Source: an uncultured bacterium (GTDB taxonomy: Bacteria > Patescibacteriota > Saccharimonadia > Saccharimonadales > Saccharimonadaceae). Taken from it: DNA of 6,304 nucleotides. The stretch covers positions 1 to 6,304 of the forward strand of contig CAIMUU010000081.1 of assembly GCA_903844835.1 (NCBI GenBank). Direction: 5' to 3'. Under the pieces are notes generated by a model. That model searched no databases. It worked only from the letters and a program-made list of their open reading frames with translations, and was not told where the DNA came from. Position numbers and translations under genes: made by a program. Below, in pieces: positions 1 through 4,919 of the stretch; the stretch's first letter is position 1; each line of letters begins with the position of its first letter.

Positions 1-1
1 C

Positions 2-325
2 CATATGACCCATCCAAGCTTTTTTAAGACTAAAATATATAATGCTAGGCTAGACCGTCCATTAGAACCACTTCACCAACAGATGATAAGTGACTATGGC
101 GTCAAGCTAGACGATGGGCCAAGCAAACTTCAATTAGAAAGACTAAACGACGAAAAAGACCGCAAAAACTGGATTATCACCATGCATGAAGGTCGCAACC
201 GTCAGATTCGACGCACCTTTGGCTCGCTTGGTTACAGTGTCATTAAATTGCATCGCACAAACTTTGGTAATTATTCACTGGGTGATATAGCACCTGGCAA
301 GTTCAAAGTCATCGATATTCAGTAG
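2..325 (+). CDS. RsuA/RluB-family 23S/16S rRNA pseudouridine synthase, C-terminal part (5' end outside window)
   Basis: This is the C-terminal 107 codons of a pseudouridine synthase that isomerises a uridine in rRNA. The reading frame is open at the left edge, so the in-frame ATG at 5 is internal. The translation opens with the family's HPSF..K.Y segment, where the usual consensus is THPR/K..KEY. It continues through a GVKLDDG stretch, then the hallmark EGRNRQIRR motif (about residues 61-70) followed by F..LGY.V..LHR, and closes with a G.I.PGK end. These match the back half of the RsuA/RluB/RluE/RluF catalytic domain. The catalytic Asp (GRLD motif) and any N-terminal S4 RNA-binding domain would lie upstream and cannot be seen. 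RluB-like is the most likely subgroup, but the substrate uridine cannot be decided from this fragment. The gene ends at TAG and is followed by a terminator-like hairpin, so it is probably the last gene of its transcript. Confidence 0.88.
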   Translation, partial: HMTHPSFFKTKIYNARLDRPLEPLHQQMISDYGVKLDDGPSKLQLERLNDEKDRKNWIITMHEGRNRQIRRTFGSLGYSVIKLHRTNFGNYSLGDIAPGKFKVIDIQ

Positions 326-388
326 ATGATATATTGATACTGCTTATGCTTGCACTAAAGGCAGGTTTTATGGTATTATATCTTTACT

Positions 389-432
389 TTATCAATTTGC
401 CATATCTGGTAAGTTGATAATTTTGTTCTTTT
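389..432 (+). terminator. Intrinsic terminator after the pseudouridine synthase gene
   Basis: A 13-bp stem (389-401 with 408-420, two G·U pairs when read as + strand RNA) encloses a 6-nt loop. It is followed directly by TTTTGTTCTTTT. The stem is AT-rich but long and the U-rich tail is in the right place. Both G·U pairs would become A·C mismatches on the other strand, which supports a plus-strand RNA. A weaker GC hairpin lies at 338-363. Confidence 0.6.
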
Positions 433-536
433 ATACTAATAGATTTTCCTCTTTATTTTTTCCGCCATACAACACATATTTTTGGGCCATTTTTGACCCA
501 AGGACATGTGCTGTAATTGTGCAGTACAAATAGATG

Positions 537-544
537 AAGGGGGG
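537..544 (+). promoter_or_regulatory. Strong Shine-Dalgarno for the gene at 552
   Basis: AAGGGGGG lies 7 nt before the ATG at 552. It fixes that start and contrasts with der and topA, which have no such site. Confidence 0.7.
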
Positions 545-551
545 CTAACCG

Positions 552-1025
552 ATGAAACGACTTATCCTTATCCGATTTGCCCAGTGTGGTTACGAAGAGA
601 GAGATGGCCGGATCGGGTCATACCTGACCGAAGCGGGCGTCCGACAGATGGGCCGGATTTTTAACTGCCTAATTCACATCGTCGACAGCGCAAGTATTAG
701 CATCATCTCGTCAACGTCAAACCGTTCGAGGAGATGCGCCGAATTCCTCGGTGCAAAGTTTGGGATTGATTATCAGCCCCATTCCGAGCTACTATCAAGC
801 GAGTCAAGCCCATATAACGCATCTGAAACCCTGAAGGTGATTAAGATGCACGAACATGCAGACACGCTGATAGTAATCATTGGCAAGGACCATGCCGAGA
901 ATTTTCCGGCGTATTTCGCCGAGAACTATCTGCACAAGAAAGACGCACTTCGGGCGCATTCGATTTGCCCGGGCTGTGCCTGGATAATCGACTGCCAGAA
1001 GCCGTCGATTCATTCGGCCCCATAG
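552..1025 (+). CDS. Degenerate histidine phosphatase (phosphoglycerate mutase-like fold), probable pseudo-enzyme
   Basis: This 157-aa soluble protein follows the histidine-phosphatase layout. It has an N-terminal strand with LILIRFAQ (residues 4-11) where active members have LIRHGE, then YLTEAGVRQM (24-33, family L-T..G..QA). SSTSNRSRRCAE (53-64) corresponds to SSPL.RA.QTA, and TLIVIIGKDHAE (105-116) to the second VGH/VTH strand. The two phosphate-binding arginines look kept (R8 and R58), but the nucleophilic His is Phe9 and the second catalytic His position appears to be Lys112. Catalysis by the usual phospho-histidine route therefore looks impossible. It may bind a phosphorylated ligand, or act as a regulatory or structural relic. 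The strong ribosome binding site and intact frame argue against a decaying pseudogene. It stands alone between two terminators. Its codons end in G/C more often than those of der and pth, suggesting a separate history. The family assignment is moderately sure; the function is unknown. Confidence 0.65.
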   Translation: MKRLILIRFAQCGYEERDGRIGSYLTEAGVRQMGRIFNCLIHIVDSASISIISSTSNRSRRCAEFLGAKFGIDYQPHSELLSSESSPYNASETLKVIKMHEHADTLIVIIGKDHAENFPAYFAENYLHKKDALRAHSICPGCAWIIDCQKPSIHSAP

Positions 1026-1047
1026 GAAATCTATTAGTAAAAGGCCC

Positions 1048-1071
1048 GGCCGGCAGAGCAATCTGCCGGCC
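1048..1071 (+). terminator. GC-rich hairpin with GCAA tetraloop, probable terminator of the pseudo-phosphatase gene
   Basis: A perfect 10-bp stem, GGCCGGCAGA with TCTGCCGGCC, closes on GCAA, a GNRA tetraloop. It lies 22 nt after the stop codon. The tail (TATTAAATTTC) is only moderately U-rich, so it may act as a terminator, an mRNA 3'-end stabiliser, or both. Confidence 0.7.
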
Positions 1072-1129
1072 TATTAAATTTCAAAATATATTTCACATAC
1101 AGCTTATGTTCGCTCTTGGCGTCTTTCTC

Positions 1130-1138
1130 TGTTATAAT
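1130..1138 (+). promoter_or_regulatory. Extended -10 promoter of der
   Basis: TG-T-TATAAT is a perfect extended -10 element with no good -35 at 16-18 bp (the best is TTCGCT at 1109, 3 of 6 matches). It ends 11 nt before the der ATG, so transcription should start around 1144-1146 and leave only a few nucleotides of leader. Confidence 0.65.
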
Positions 1139-1149
1139 AACCATAAATT

Positions 1150-2646
1150 ATGGCCTCAAAACTACCAACAGTTGCAATTATCGGTCAAGCGAACGTCGGC
1201 AAAAGTTCGCTTTTTAACCGTATGGTTCGTTCGCAACAAGCAATTGTCGCCCGCGAGCCAGGTACGACTCGCGACAATGTGATTGGCCGAGTTCAGTACA
1301 AAAAACATAGCTTTTGGTTAGTTGACACAGCCGGGCTAAAAAACCCTGATGATGAATTTGAAGCTTCAATTCAAGATCAAATTACCGAAGCCGCCGAGGC
1401 TGCCGATGTTATTTTGGTCGTCGTAGACAGTAGCCAATACGCCAGCGACCAAGATAAATTTGTCGCCAAAAAAGCCCTGCGTAGCAAAAAACCGTCAATT
1501 TTAGTCGTCAACAAAACCGACCTCAAAGACAGCCTACCAAACGACGAATTTAAGCGACTTGGTATCAGCCAAATTATCCGCGCCAGTGCCGAACATGGTA
1601 GGGGAATAACCGATATTCTGGATGCGATAACCGAATCAATCCCTGCCAAAAGCGAATATGTCCCTGATGACATCTTGCGAGTTGCCCTGATTGGTCGCCC
1701 AAATGTTGGCAAAAGCTATCTGTTTAACACCCTAGCCGGCAAACAACAGGCCATCGTCGCCAACGTTGCCGGTACGACGCGCGACATCAATCGCATATCT
1801 GTTAGATATGGCGATCGCGACATCGAACTACTTGATACGGCTGGTATGCGCAAGCCTGGCAAGCAAGAGGCTGGCGTTGAAAAATTCAGCGTCCTTCGAA
1901 CATTGGCCGCCATCGAGCAATCAGATATTTGCTTCCTTCTTATGGATGCCAACGAACTAAATACCGCCCTGGACCAACGAATTGGCGGGATTATTAACGA
2001 AGCCGCCAAAGGTATGGCAATCGCTATAACTAAATGGGATAGTGTCGAAGGCAAAGATGCCTATACCCGCGACGAACTAGCCCCAAAAATTGCTAGGACT
2101 TTTGACTTTACACCTTGGGCACCACTAATTTTTACTAGCGCCGTAACTGGCCAAAACGTCACGAAATTATTCGATCTAGCAATTGATATTGATGACCGTC
2201 GCAAACAAACTACCAAAACTCGCGTCCTGAACGACATGCTCCAAAACAGCACTCATATGCATCCGCCGGCTGGGCTCAAAAATACCCATCCTAAACTGCG
2301 CTACATCGTCCAGACGGACACAACACCTCCTTGGTTCGTTATCTATGGGTCTAACCTCAAATATCTCCACTGGAGCTACAAACGCTACCTCGAACATCAA
2401 TTGCGCGAAGCCTATAATTACACTGGTACACCAATCAAATTTAGTTTTATAGACGAAAAACAGATTAAAGCCAACCGCGAAAGGGAACTGCTTGAACATA
2501 ACTCAGCAACGCCCTTAACCGATGGCGGACCTGCCCAAACTAGTCCAGCAGAAATCAAAGCCAAATCAGCCCCAATCTTTGATAATCAAAGTCGCAACCA
2601 AAAATTAAAATCAAAAGTAGTCAAACGATCATTTAAAAAGAGGTAA
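1150..2646 (+). CDS. der: Ribosome assembly GTPase Der (EngA)
   Basis: This 498-aa cytoplasmic GTPase is needed for maturation of the 50S ribosomal subunit. It has the family's unique double G domain. Domain 1 has the P-loop GQANVGKSS (12-20), TTRD (39-42), DTAG (59-62) and NKTD (121-124). Domain 2 has GRPNVGKSY (182-190), TTRD (209-212), DTAG (229-232), then TKWD (294-297) and SAVTG (330-334). The C-terminal KH-like domain spans about 350-438, with Y.VQT...PP.FV and RYLE..LREA.NYTGTPI. A basic tail of about 59 residues follows and ends in a Lys/Arg-rich stretch. The odd point is domain 2's guanine-specificity motif, which reads TKWD instead of the usual NKWD. The start is the only sensible one, since the P-loop strand follows at once. 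There is no Shine-Dalgarno, and a -10 lies just upstream, so it is probably leaderless. The stop is one base from the pth ATG, forming a two-gene operon. Confidence 0.97.
   Translation: MASKLPTVAIIGQANVGKSSLFNRMVRSQQAIVAREPGTTRDNVIGRVQYKKHSFWLVDTAGLKNPDDEFEASIQDQITEAAEAADVILVVVDSSQYASDQDKFVAKKALRSKKPSILVVNKTDLKDSLPNDEFKRLGISQIIRASAEHGRGITDILDAITESIPAKSEYVPDDILRVALIGRPNVGKSYLFNTLAGKQQAIVANVAGTTRDINRISVRYGDRDIELLDTAGMRKPGKQEAGVEKFSVLRTLAAIEQSDICFLLMDANELNTALDQRIGGIINEAAKGMAIAITKWDSVEGKDAYTRDELAPKIARTFDFTPWAPLIFTSAVTGQNVTKLFDLAIDIDDRRKQTTKTRVLNDMLQNSTHMHPPAGLKNTHPKLRYIVQTDTTPPWFVIYGSNLKYLHWSYKRYLEHQLREAYNYTGTPIKFSFIDEKQIKANRERELLEHNSATPLTDGGPAQTSPAEIKAKSAPIFDNQSRNQKLKSKVVKRSFKKR
2637..2643 (+). 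promoter_or_regulatory. Shine-Dalgarno of pth inside the end of der
   Basis: AAAGAGG overlaps the last codons of der and lies 4 nt before the pth ATG. This predicts translational coupling of the two genes. Confidence 0.6.
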
Positions 2647-2647
2647 G

Positions 2648-3217
2648 ATGAAACTAATCTTTGCACAAGGCAACCCCGGTACCGAATACGAAAAATCACG
2701 CCATAATGTCGGATTTACAATCTTAAATACTATTGCCAGCGAGCTAAATAGTACCTGGACCGACAAGCCAAAATTTCACGCTCTATTATCAGAGGTGGTT
2801 ATTGGTGGCGAAAAAGTCCTGCTAGCCAAGCCAACGACTTTCTACAACGAATCTGGCAGTGCTGTTCGCGCCTTAATTGACTTTTACAAACTAGACCCAG
2901 CCAAAGATTTACTAGTAATCCACGATGACTTTGCTCTGCCATTTGGTGTCATCCGTATTAGACAACAGGGGAGTGACGCTGGCAATAACGGCATTAAATC
3001 AATTAATGCCCATATCAACCAGAATTACGCCCGTGTCCGTGTTGGCATCTGGAGTGAACTCCGCGAAAAAATGGACGATGCTGAATTTGTTTTGGCAAAA
3101 TTTAACAGCGAAGAAAATTCATTACTAGAAAAGAACATCGTCCCTCAAGTTGTCACAATCATCAAACAATTCTGTAGCGAAACAGTTCAGCCAACTAGCT
3201 ACAAAACCCTCGAATAA
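2648..3217 (+). CDS. pth: Peptidyl-tRNA hydrolase (bacterial Pth type)
   Basis: This 189-aa protein has the normal length for Pth, which cleaves the ester bond of peptidyl-tRNA dropped from ribosomes and so recycles tRNA. Visible landmarks are GNPG..Y..SRHNVGF (8-23), with Asn9 and the catalytic His19 (E. coli His20), and KPTTFYNESGSAV (61-73), with Asn67. VIHDDFALPFG (90-100) contains Asp93, and GSDAGNNGIKSI (108-119) completes the set. Two usually conserved sites differ. The TFMN methionine is Tyr66, and the GGHNG histidine (E. coli His113) is Asn113, although the neighbouring Asn114 is kept. The key catalytic His and Asp remain, so activity is expected. The gene starts one base after der with its ribosome site inside der, and a strong bidirectional terminator follows. 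Pairing Der with Pth joins ribosome assembly and translation clean-up in one transcript. Confidence 0.96.
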   Translation: MKLIFAQGNPGTEYEKSRHNVGFTILNTIASELNSTWTDKPKFHALLSEVVIGGEKVLLAKPTTFYNESGSAVRALIDFYKLDPAKDLLVIHDDFALPFGVIRIRQQGSDAGNNGIKSINAHINQNYARVRVGIWSELREKMDDAEFVLAKFNSEENSLLEKNIVPQVVTIIKQFCSETVQPTSYKTLE

Positions 3218-3224
3218 TTTAATA

Positions 3225-3248
3225 GTCCCCCCACTTTCGTGGGGGGAC
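3225..3248 (+). terminator. Bidirectional terminator between convergent pth and the 3845-3279 gene
   Basis: A perfect 10-bp stem, GTCCCCCCAC with GTGGGGGGAC, closes on a TTTC loop. On the + strand it is followed by ATTTTGCCTTTTT; on the minus strand by TATTAAATTATT. It lies 7 nt after the pth stop and 30 nt beyond the end of the facing gene. Confidence 0.85.
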
Positions 3249-3278
3249 ATTTTGCCTTTTTAGGGGCAGGTTGGGCTA

Positions 3279-3845
3279 CTAGCGATAAGGGTCTTTGGCC
3301 TCTTGGCCAATTCGCTTGGGGCCGATTGCGCATTTTTGTACGCCGTCGTCGTCGTCTGTGGCCTTGCGGCCACGGATGGCTTCTTCGATTTCGACCCGAC
3401 GATATTCGGGTAGCTTATGCAAGTAGGTAGATGGTGCTGTTACCTCGTCCGGGAACTCCTTTTCCGCCTTCTTAGCAGAACGTTCCCAGTTAGCGAGATG
3501 ATCAACAAATGATTTTTCCGAAAATTTCTTTTTGGAAGTGTCTTCGACGGCCCTACTGAACGCTCTGCTTAACACTCGGAATAACCCAATTGCTAATAGA
3601 ACGCTTGCAAAAGCACCTACAAGGAGGTATAACCAGCCTTGATAGTTTTGCAGTTGCGGCCCTTTGTCTTGCCAAAATGTAGTTTCTCCGATCCGGAATG
3701 TCATTGTCCCAAGAGCCAACGACAATCCCCAATAGAGGGGCTTGTTATTGTTTGGGAAGATGGCGACTACCAGGAGTATGATTCCGAGTACAGTCATTAC
3801 GGTCATCGACGCTAGATCAAAGGCAAACAGACTTTCAAAGTTCAT
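3279..3845 (-). CDS. Small membrane protein of unknown function with charged C-terminal tail
   Basis: This 188-aa protein is not recognised as any known family. A hydrophobic helix at about residues 11-31 (SMTVMTVLGIILLVVAIF) is followed by an NNNKP turn. A weaker segment lies at 36-52, and a strong helix at about 70-90 (GWLYLLVGAFASVLLAIGLF). The remaining half is hydrophilic and probably cytoplasmic: Lys-rich SKKKFSEKS, a helical charged stretch around NWERSAKKAEKEF, then EYRRVEIEEAIRGRK and an Asp run (DDDDG) near the end. There is no clear cleavable signal peptide and no catalytic motif. The start is supported by GAAAGG 11 nt upstream and by a promoter at 3941-3913. It converges on pth and shares its terminator. 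The gene is more GC-rich at third positions than the neighbouring membrane-protein gene. The intact frame, ribosome site, promoter and terminator together make it a real gene. Confidence 0.75.
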   Translation of the reverse strand: MNFESLFAFDLASMTVMTVLGIILLVVAIFPNNNKPLYWGLSLALGTMTFRIGETTFWQDKGPQLQNYQGWLYLLVGAFASVLLAIGLFRVLSRAFSRAVEDTSKKKFSEKSFVDHLANWERSAKKAEKEFPDEVTAPSTYLHKLPEYRRVEIEEAIRGRKATDDDDGVQKCAIGPKRIGQEAKDPYR

Positions 3846-3912
3846 CTCAGTACCAACCTTTCAAAATGCGAACATGTCATATGCGTTACCGCGATCAACA
3901 TGTTACGTTATC

Positions 3913-3941
3913 ACTTTATCATACTTATGCTTCTTTGTCAA
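3913..3941 (-). promoter_or_regulatory. Promoter of the 3845-3279 membrane-protein gene
   Basis: Read on the minus strand: TTGACA (3941-3936), 17-bp spacer, TAAAGT (3918-3913), with TG one base before the -10. Transcription should start near 3906, giving a leader of about 60 nt. That leader contains two ACATGT-centred sites (3871-3877 and 3897-3904). Confidence 0.7.
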
Positions 3942-4007
3942 TATAGTGTTACAAAAACTAATACATAGGGCTAATAGTAGGGCTTTGCATCAACATTGGG
4001 ATAATTT

Positions 4008-4036
4008 AAAAACCCCTCCTGTAAAAACAGAAGGGG
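4008..4036 (-). terminator. Intrinsic terminator of the 4481-4101 gene
   Basis: On the minus strand a 10-bp stem (4036-4027 with 4022-4013) is followed by TTTTTAAATT. The one non-Watson-Crick pair (4031/4018) is G·U only when read as minus-strand RNA, which supports that direction. Confidence 0.8.
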
Positions 4037-4040
4037 AGTT

Positions 4041-4097
4041 TGGTCCCAATGGACCGAAAGGTAACCAGATTGCAGTTAGCAGCGCAATCTTGATTAC
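4041..4097 (-). other. Structured 3' untranslated region: two further hairpins before the terminator
   Basis: Between the stop at 4101 and the terminator, the minus-strand RNA can form a long hairpin. It has a 6-bp stem (4097-4092 with 4066-4061, one G·U), a single-base bulge, then a 7-bp stem (4090-4084 with 4073-4067) around a 10-nt loop. A perfect GGTCC/GGACC hairpin follows at 4055-4042. Three stems in a row exceed what termination needs. This could be a 3'-end stabiliser or a small RNA derived from the 3' end. Confidence 0.5.
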
Positions 4098-4100
4098 GGC

Positions 4101-4481
4101 TTACAGGTGTTTTATTGGGTTAATAGGGCTAGAAGGATTAGATTTACGGTTAATTTTTACACTCGTCATTTTAACTAGTTTGCATACGGCAGCAAGACCA
4201 ATCAATACAGCACCAACGCAAAAGAGCCCTGATATTATATTGTATTGAAGATACTCTCCGCGATCTCTCACGTCATACACTATAAGGTCTATGCTGTAAG
4301 CATTAAACAATGACCGGATGTATAAAGAAAGGGATAGAAACATAATCCCTGTTATCGCTGTTTTTGCCATCGTTGTTTGAAATTTCTTTCTAACAACTAC
4401 TAATGCTATCAAGCATAATATACAAATCAGCGCAAAGAAATACATTTCAAAAATGTCTATCAATTCATAGCTATAAAACAT
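4101..4481 (-). CDS. Small three-helix membrane protein of unknown function
   Basis: This 126-aa protein is not recognised. It has three hydrophobic segments, roughly residues 13-31 (MYFFALICILCLIALVVV), 40-58 (TAITGIMFLSLSLYI) and 80-103 (NIISGLFCVGAVLIGLAAVCKL). A short charged loop (VYDVRDRGEY) separates helices 2 and 3, and the basic tail is rich in Lys, Asn, Ser and Pro. No catalytic motif is visible. The start chosen is the ATG at 4481, with AGAGG 8 nt upstream. An in-frame GTG at 4487 lies almost on top of that ribosome site and is unlikely to be used. Expression should be strong, since the promoter upstream is a perfect consensus. It is AT-rich and uses AGA and ATA codons more than der or pth. 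It is transcribed divergently from the structured-RNA region, and the pair may belong together. A membrane-acting regulator or toxin-like role is possible but is only inference. Confidence 0.72.
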   Translation of the reverse strand: MFYSYELIDIFEMYFFALICILCLIALVVVRKKFQTTMAKTAITGIMFLSLSLYIRSLFNAYSIDLIVYDVRDRGEYLQYNIISGLFCVGAVLIGLAAVCKLVKMTSVKINRKSNPSSPINPIKHL

Positions 4482-4513
4482 AATCACACCTCTTAATTTT
4501 CAAATTTCAAACC

Positions 4514-4531
4514 CGATTACTGCTCTAATCG
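4514..4531 (-). other. Hairpin or palindrome in the 5' leader of the 4481-4101 gene
   Basis: CGATTA and TAATCG (6 bp, 6-nt loop) lie just after the predicted transcription start (about 4538). This could be a 5'-end stabilising hairpin or a repressor site. Confidence 0.35.
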
Positions 4532-4544
4532 AATCGATTTCCAC

Positions 4545-4573
4545 ATTATAGCAGTTTTAGCCGTTTTTGTCAA
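4545..4573 (-). promoter_or_regulatory. Consensus promoter of the 4481-4101 gene
   Basis: On the minus strand: TTGACA (4573-4568), exactly 17 bp, TATAAT (4550-4545), with TG one base before the -10. Every element matches the housekeeping sigma consensus. The predicted start is near 4538, leaving a leader of about 57 nt. Confidence 0.85.
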
Positions 4574-4595
4574 TGTTGTGTTATTGCAAGACAAT
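4567..4595 (+). promoter_or_regulatory. Putative divergent promoter of the structured-RNA region
   Basis: TTGTCA (4567-4572), 17 bp, GACAAT (4590-4595): 5 of 6 and 4 of 6 consensus matches. Its predicted start (about 4602) falls on the first base pairs of the 5' hairpin. Its -35 overlaps the -35 of the opposing promoter in the heptamer TTGTCAA. Confidence 0.45.
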
Positions 4596-4637
4596 AAAAA
4601 AGCGCCGACAGCAAGGGTGGGCATCGCTGTTGGCGCT
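4596..4637 (-). terminator. Hairpin with T6 tail, terminator-like on the minus strand
   Basis: The 4601-4637 stem read on the minus strand is followed by TTTTTTATTG, a canonical terminator tail. It could stop antisense transcription from the dprA side before the 4481 promoter, or end a minus-strand small RNA. One pair becomes A·C in this direction. Confidence 0.45.
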
Positions 4638-4886
4638 ATTTTACCCTTTAACCCACCCGTTGGGTAAGCTGAGCTGTCTCGATAAAATCGCAGACGCTAG
4701 CTGGTTAAAGGGATTAGTATACATGCAATGTTCTATACTCGAGGTATGAGTTCTTAAGGATGGAGGGTAATCTACCTTAAAAACACATTGCATGCAATCT
4801 AACTTAAAGTTAGAATTATAGGGGGTATAAGGTGCGTTTGGTTAATCTCGCAATATAACCAATCACAACGACAGTAGCACTTTTTT
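4601..4886 (+). ncRNA. Candidate structured RNA of unknown family (standalone RNA or dprA leader)
   Basis: No protein gene fits here, but the region is dense with nested complementarity. In order: (a) 12-bp stem 4601-4612/4626-4637 with a 13-nt loop; (b) three-way junction closed by the perfect 10-bp stem 4644-4653/4703-4712, holding an ACCC/GGGT hairpin (4655-4665) and a bulged hairpin (4667-4702); (c) second junction closed by 4722-4731/4785-4794 (10 bp), holding hairpins at 4734-4748 and 4754-4780; (d) palindromic hairpin 4798-4814; (e) 4838-4844/4856-4862 inside 4829-4835/4877-4883, followed by U's. Imperfect pairs at 4607/4631, 4675/4696, 4734/4748, 4739/4743 and 4831/4881 are all G·U on the + strand and A·C on the minus strand, which favours + transcription. 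Against this, hairpin (a) has six T's beyond it on the minus strand, with TATAAT at 4820-4815, so a minus-strand RNA of about 210 nt is the alternative. No RNase P, tmRNA, SRP or 6S signature was recognised. Confidence 0.5.
4829..4886 (+). terminator. Possible + strand terminator before dprA
   Basis: AAGGTGC (4829-4835) can pair with GCACTTT (4877-4883, one G·U) around an inner 7-bp hairpin (4838-4862). The run of six T's (4881-4886) forms the tail. The structure is branched and less compact than usual. Confidence 0.4.
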
Positions 4887-4911
4887 GACATAATGTCAAC
4901 ACTTATTGACA
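4885..4911 (+). promoter_or_regulatory. Palindromic operator candidate over the dprA extended -10
   Basis: TTGACATAATGTCAA (4885-4899) is a perfect inverted repeat with 7-bp arms around one base. The half site TTGACA recurs at 4906-4911, 21 bp away (two helical turns). TG-A-CATAAT (4886-4894), a good extended -10, lies inside the palindrome, so a bound protein would block RNA polymerase. The predicted start is near 4901. Confidence 0.45.
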
Positions 4912-4919
4912 CAATATTT

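Noticed and set aside
482..501. TTGGG/CCCAA inverted repeat before the phosphatase-like gene
   Set aside because: Only a 5-bp stem, no U tract and no clear promoter elements around it. It is too weak to call.
965..1282. 105-codon + frame crossing the end of the phosphatase-like gene and the start of der
   Set aside because: It overlaps two well-supported genes and reads through a terminator hairpin. It is a shadow frame.
3742..4248. 168-codon + frame antisense to both membrane-protein genes
   Set aside because: It covers the promoter and 3' hairpins of the minus-strand genes and shows no protein features. The minus genes have matching promoters, ribosome sites and terminators.
4482..4487. 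GTG start at 4487 for the small membrane protein
   Set aside because: It lies only about 2 nt from the AGAGG ribosome site. The ATG at 4481 has the proper 8-nt spacing.
4614..4627. T-box-like string (AGGGTGG followed by GCATCGC) in the 5' hairpin loop
   Set aside because: It sits at the start of the structured region, not before a terminator. No specifier stem lies upstream and no aminoacyl-tRNA synthetase or amino-acid gene follows. The match after AGGGTGG is poor.
4655..4712. tRNA-like stretches (AGCTCAGC / AGCTGGTTAAAG) near the junction fold
   Set aside because: No anticodon arm, T-arm GTTCGA motif or 3' acceptor end could be assembled on either strand.
4567..4749. 60-codon + strand open frame over the structured RNA
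   Set aside because: It begins at a TTG inside the promoter, has no ribosome site, no recognisable protein character, and runs through strong hairpins.
4893..4919. Nine-residue N-terminal extension of DprA from the upstream ATG
   Set aside because: That ATG lies within the likely -10 element and palindrome. The ATG at 4920 gives the more natural N-terminus. It is possible but less likely.
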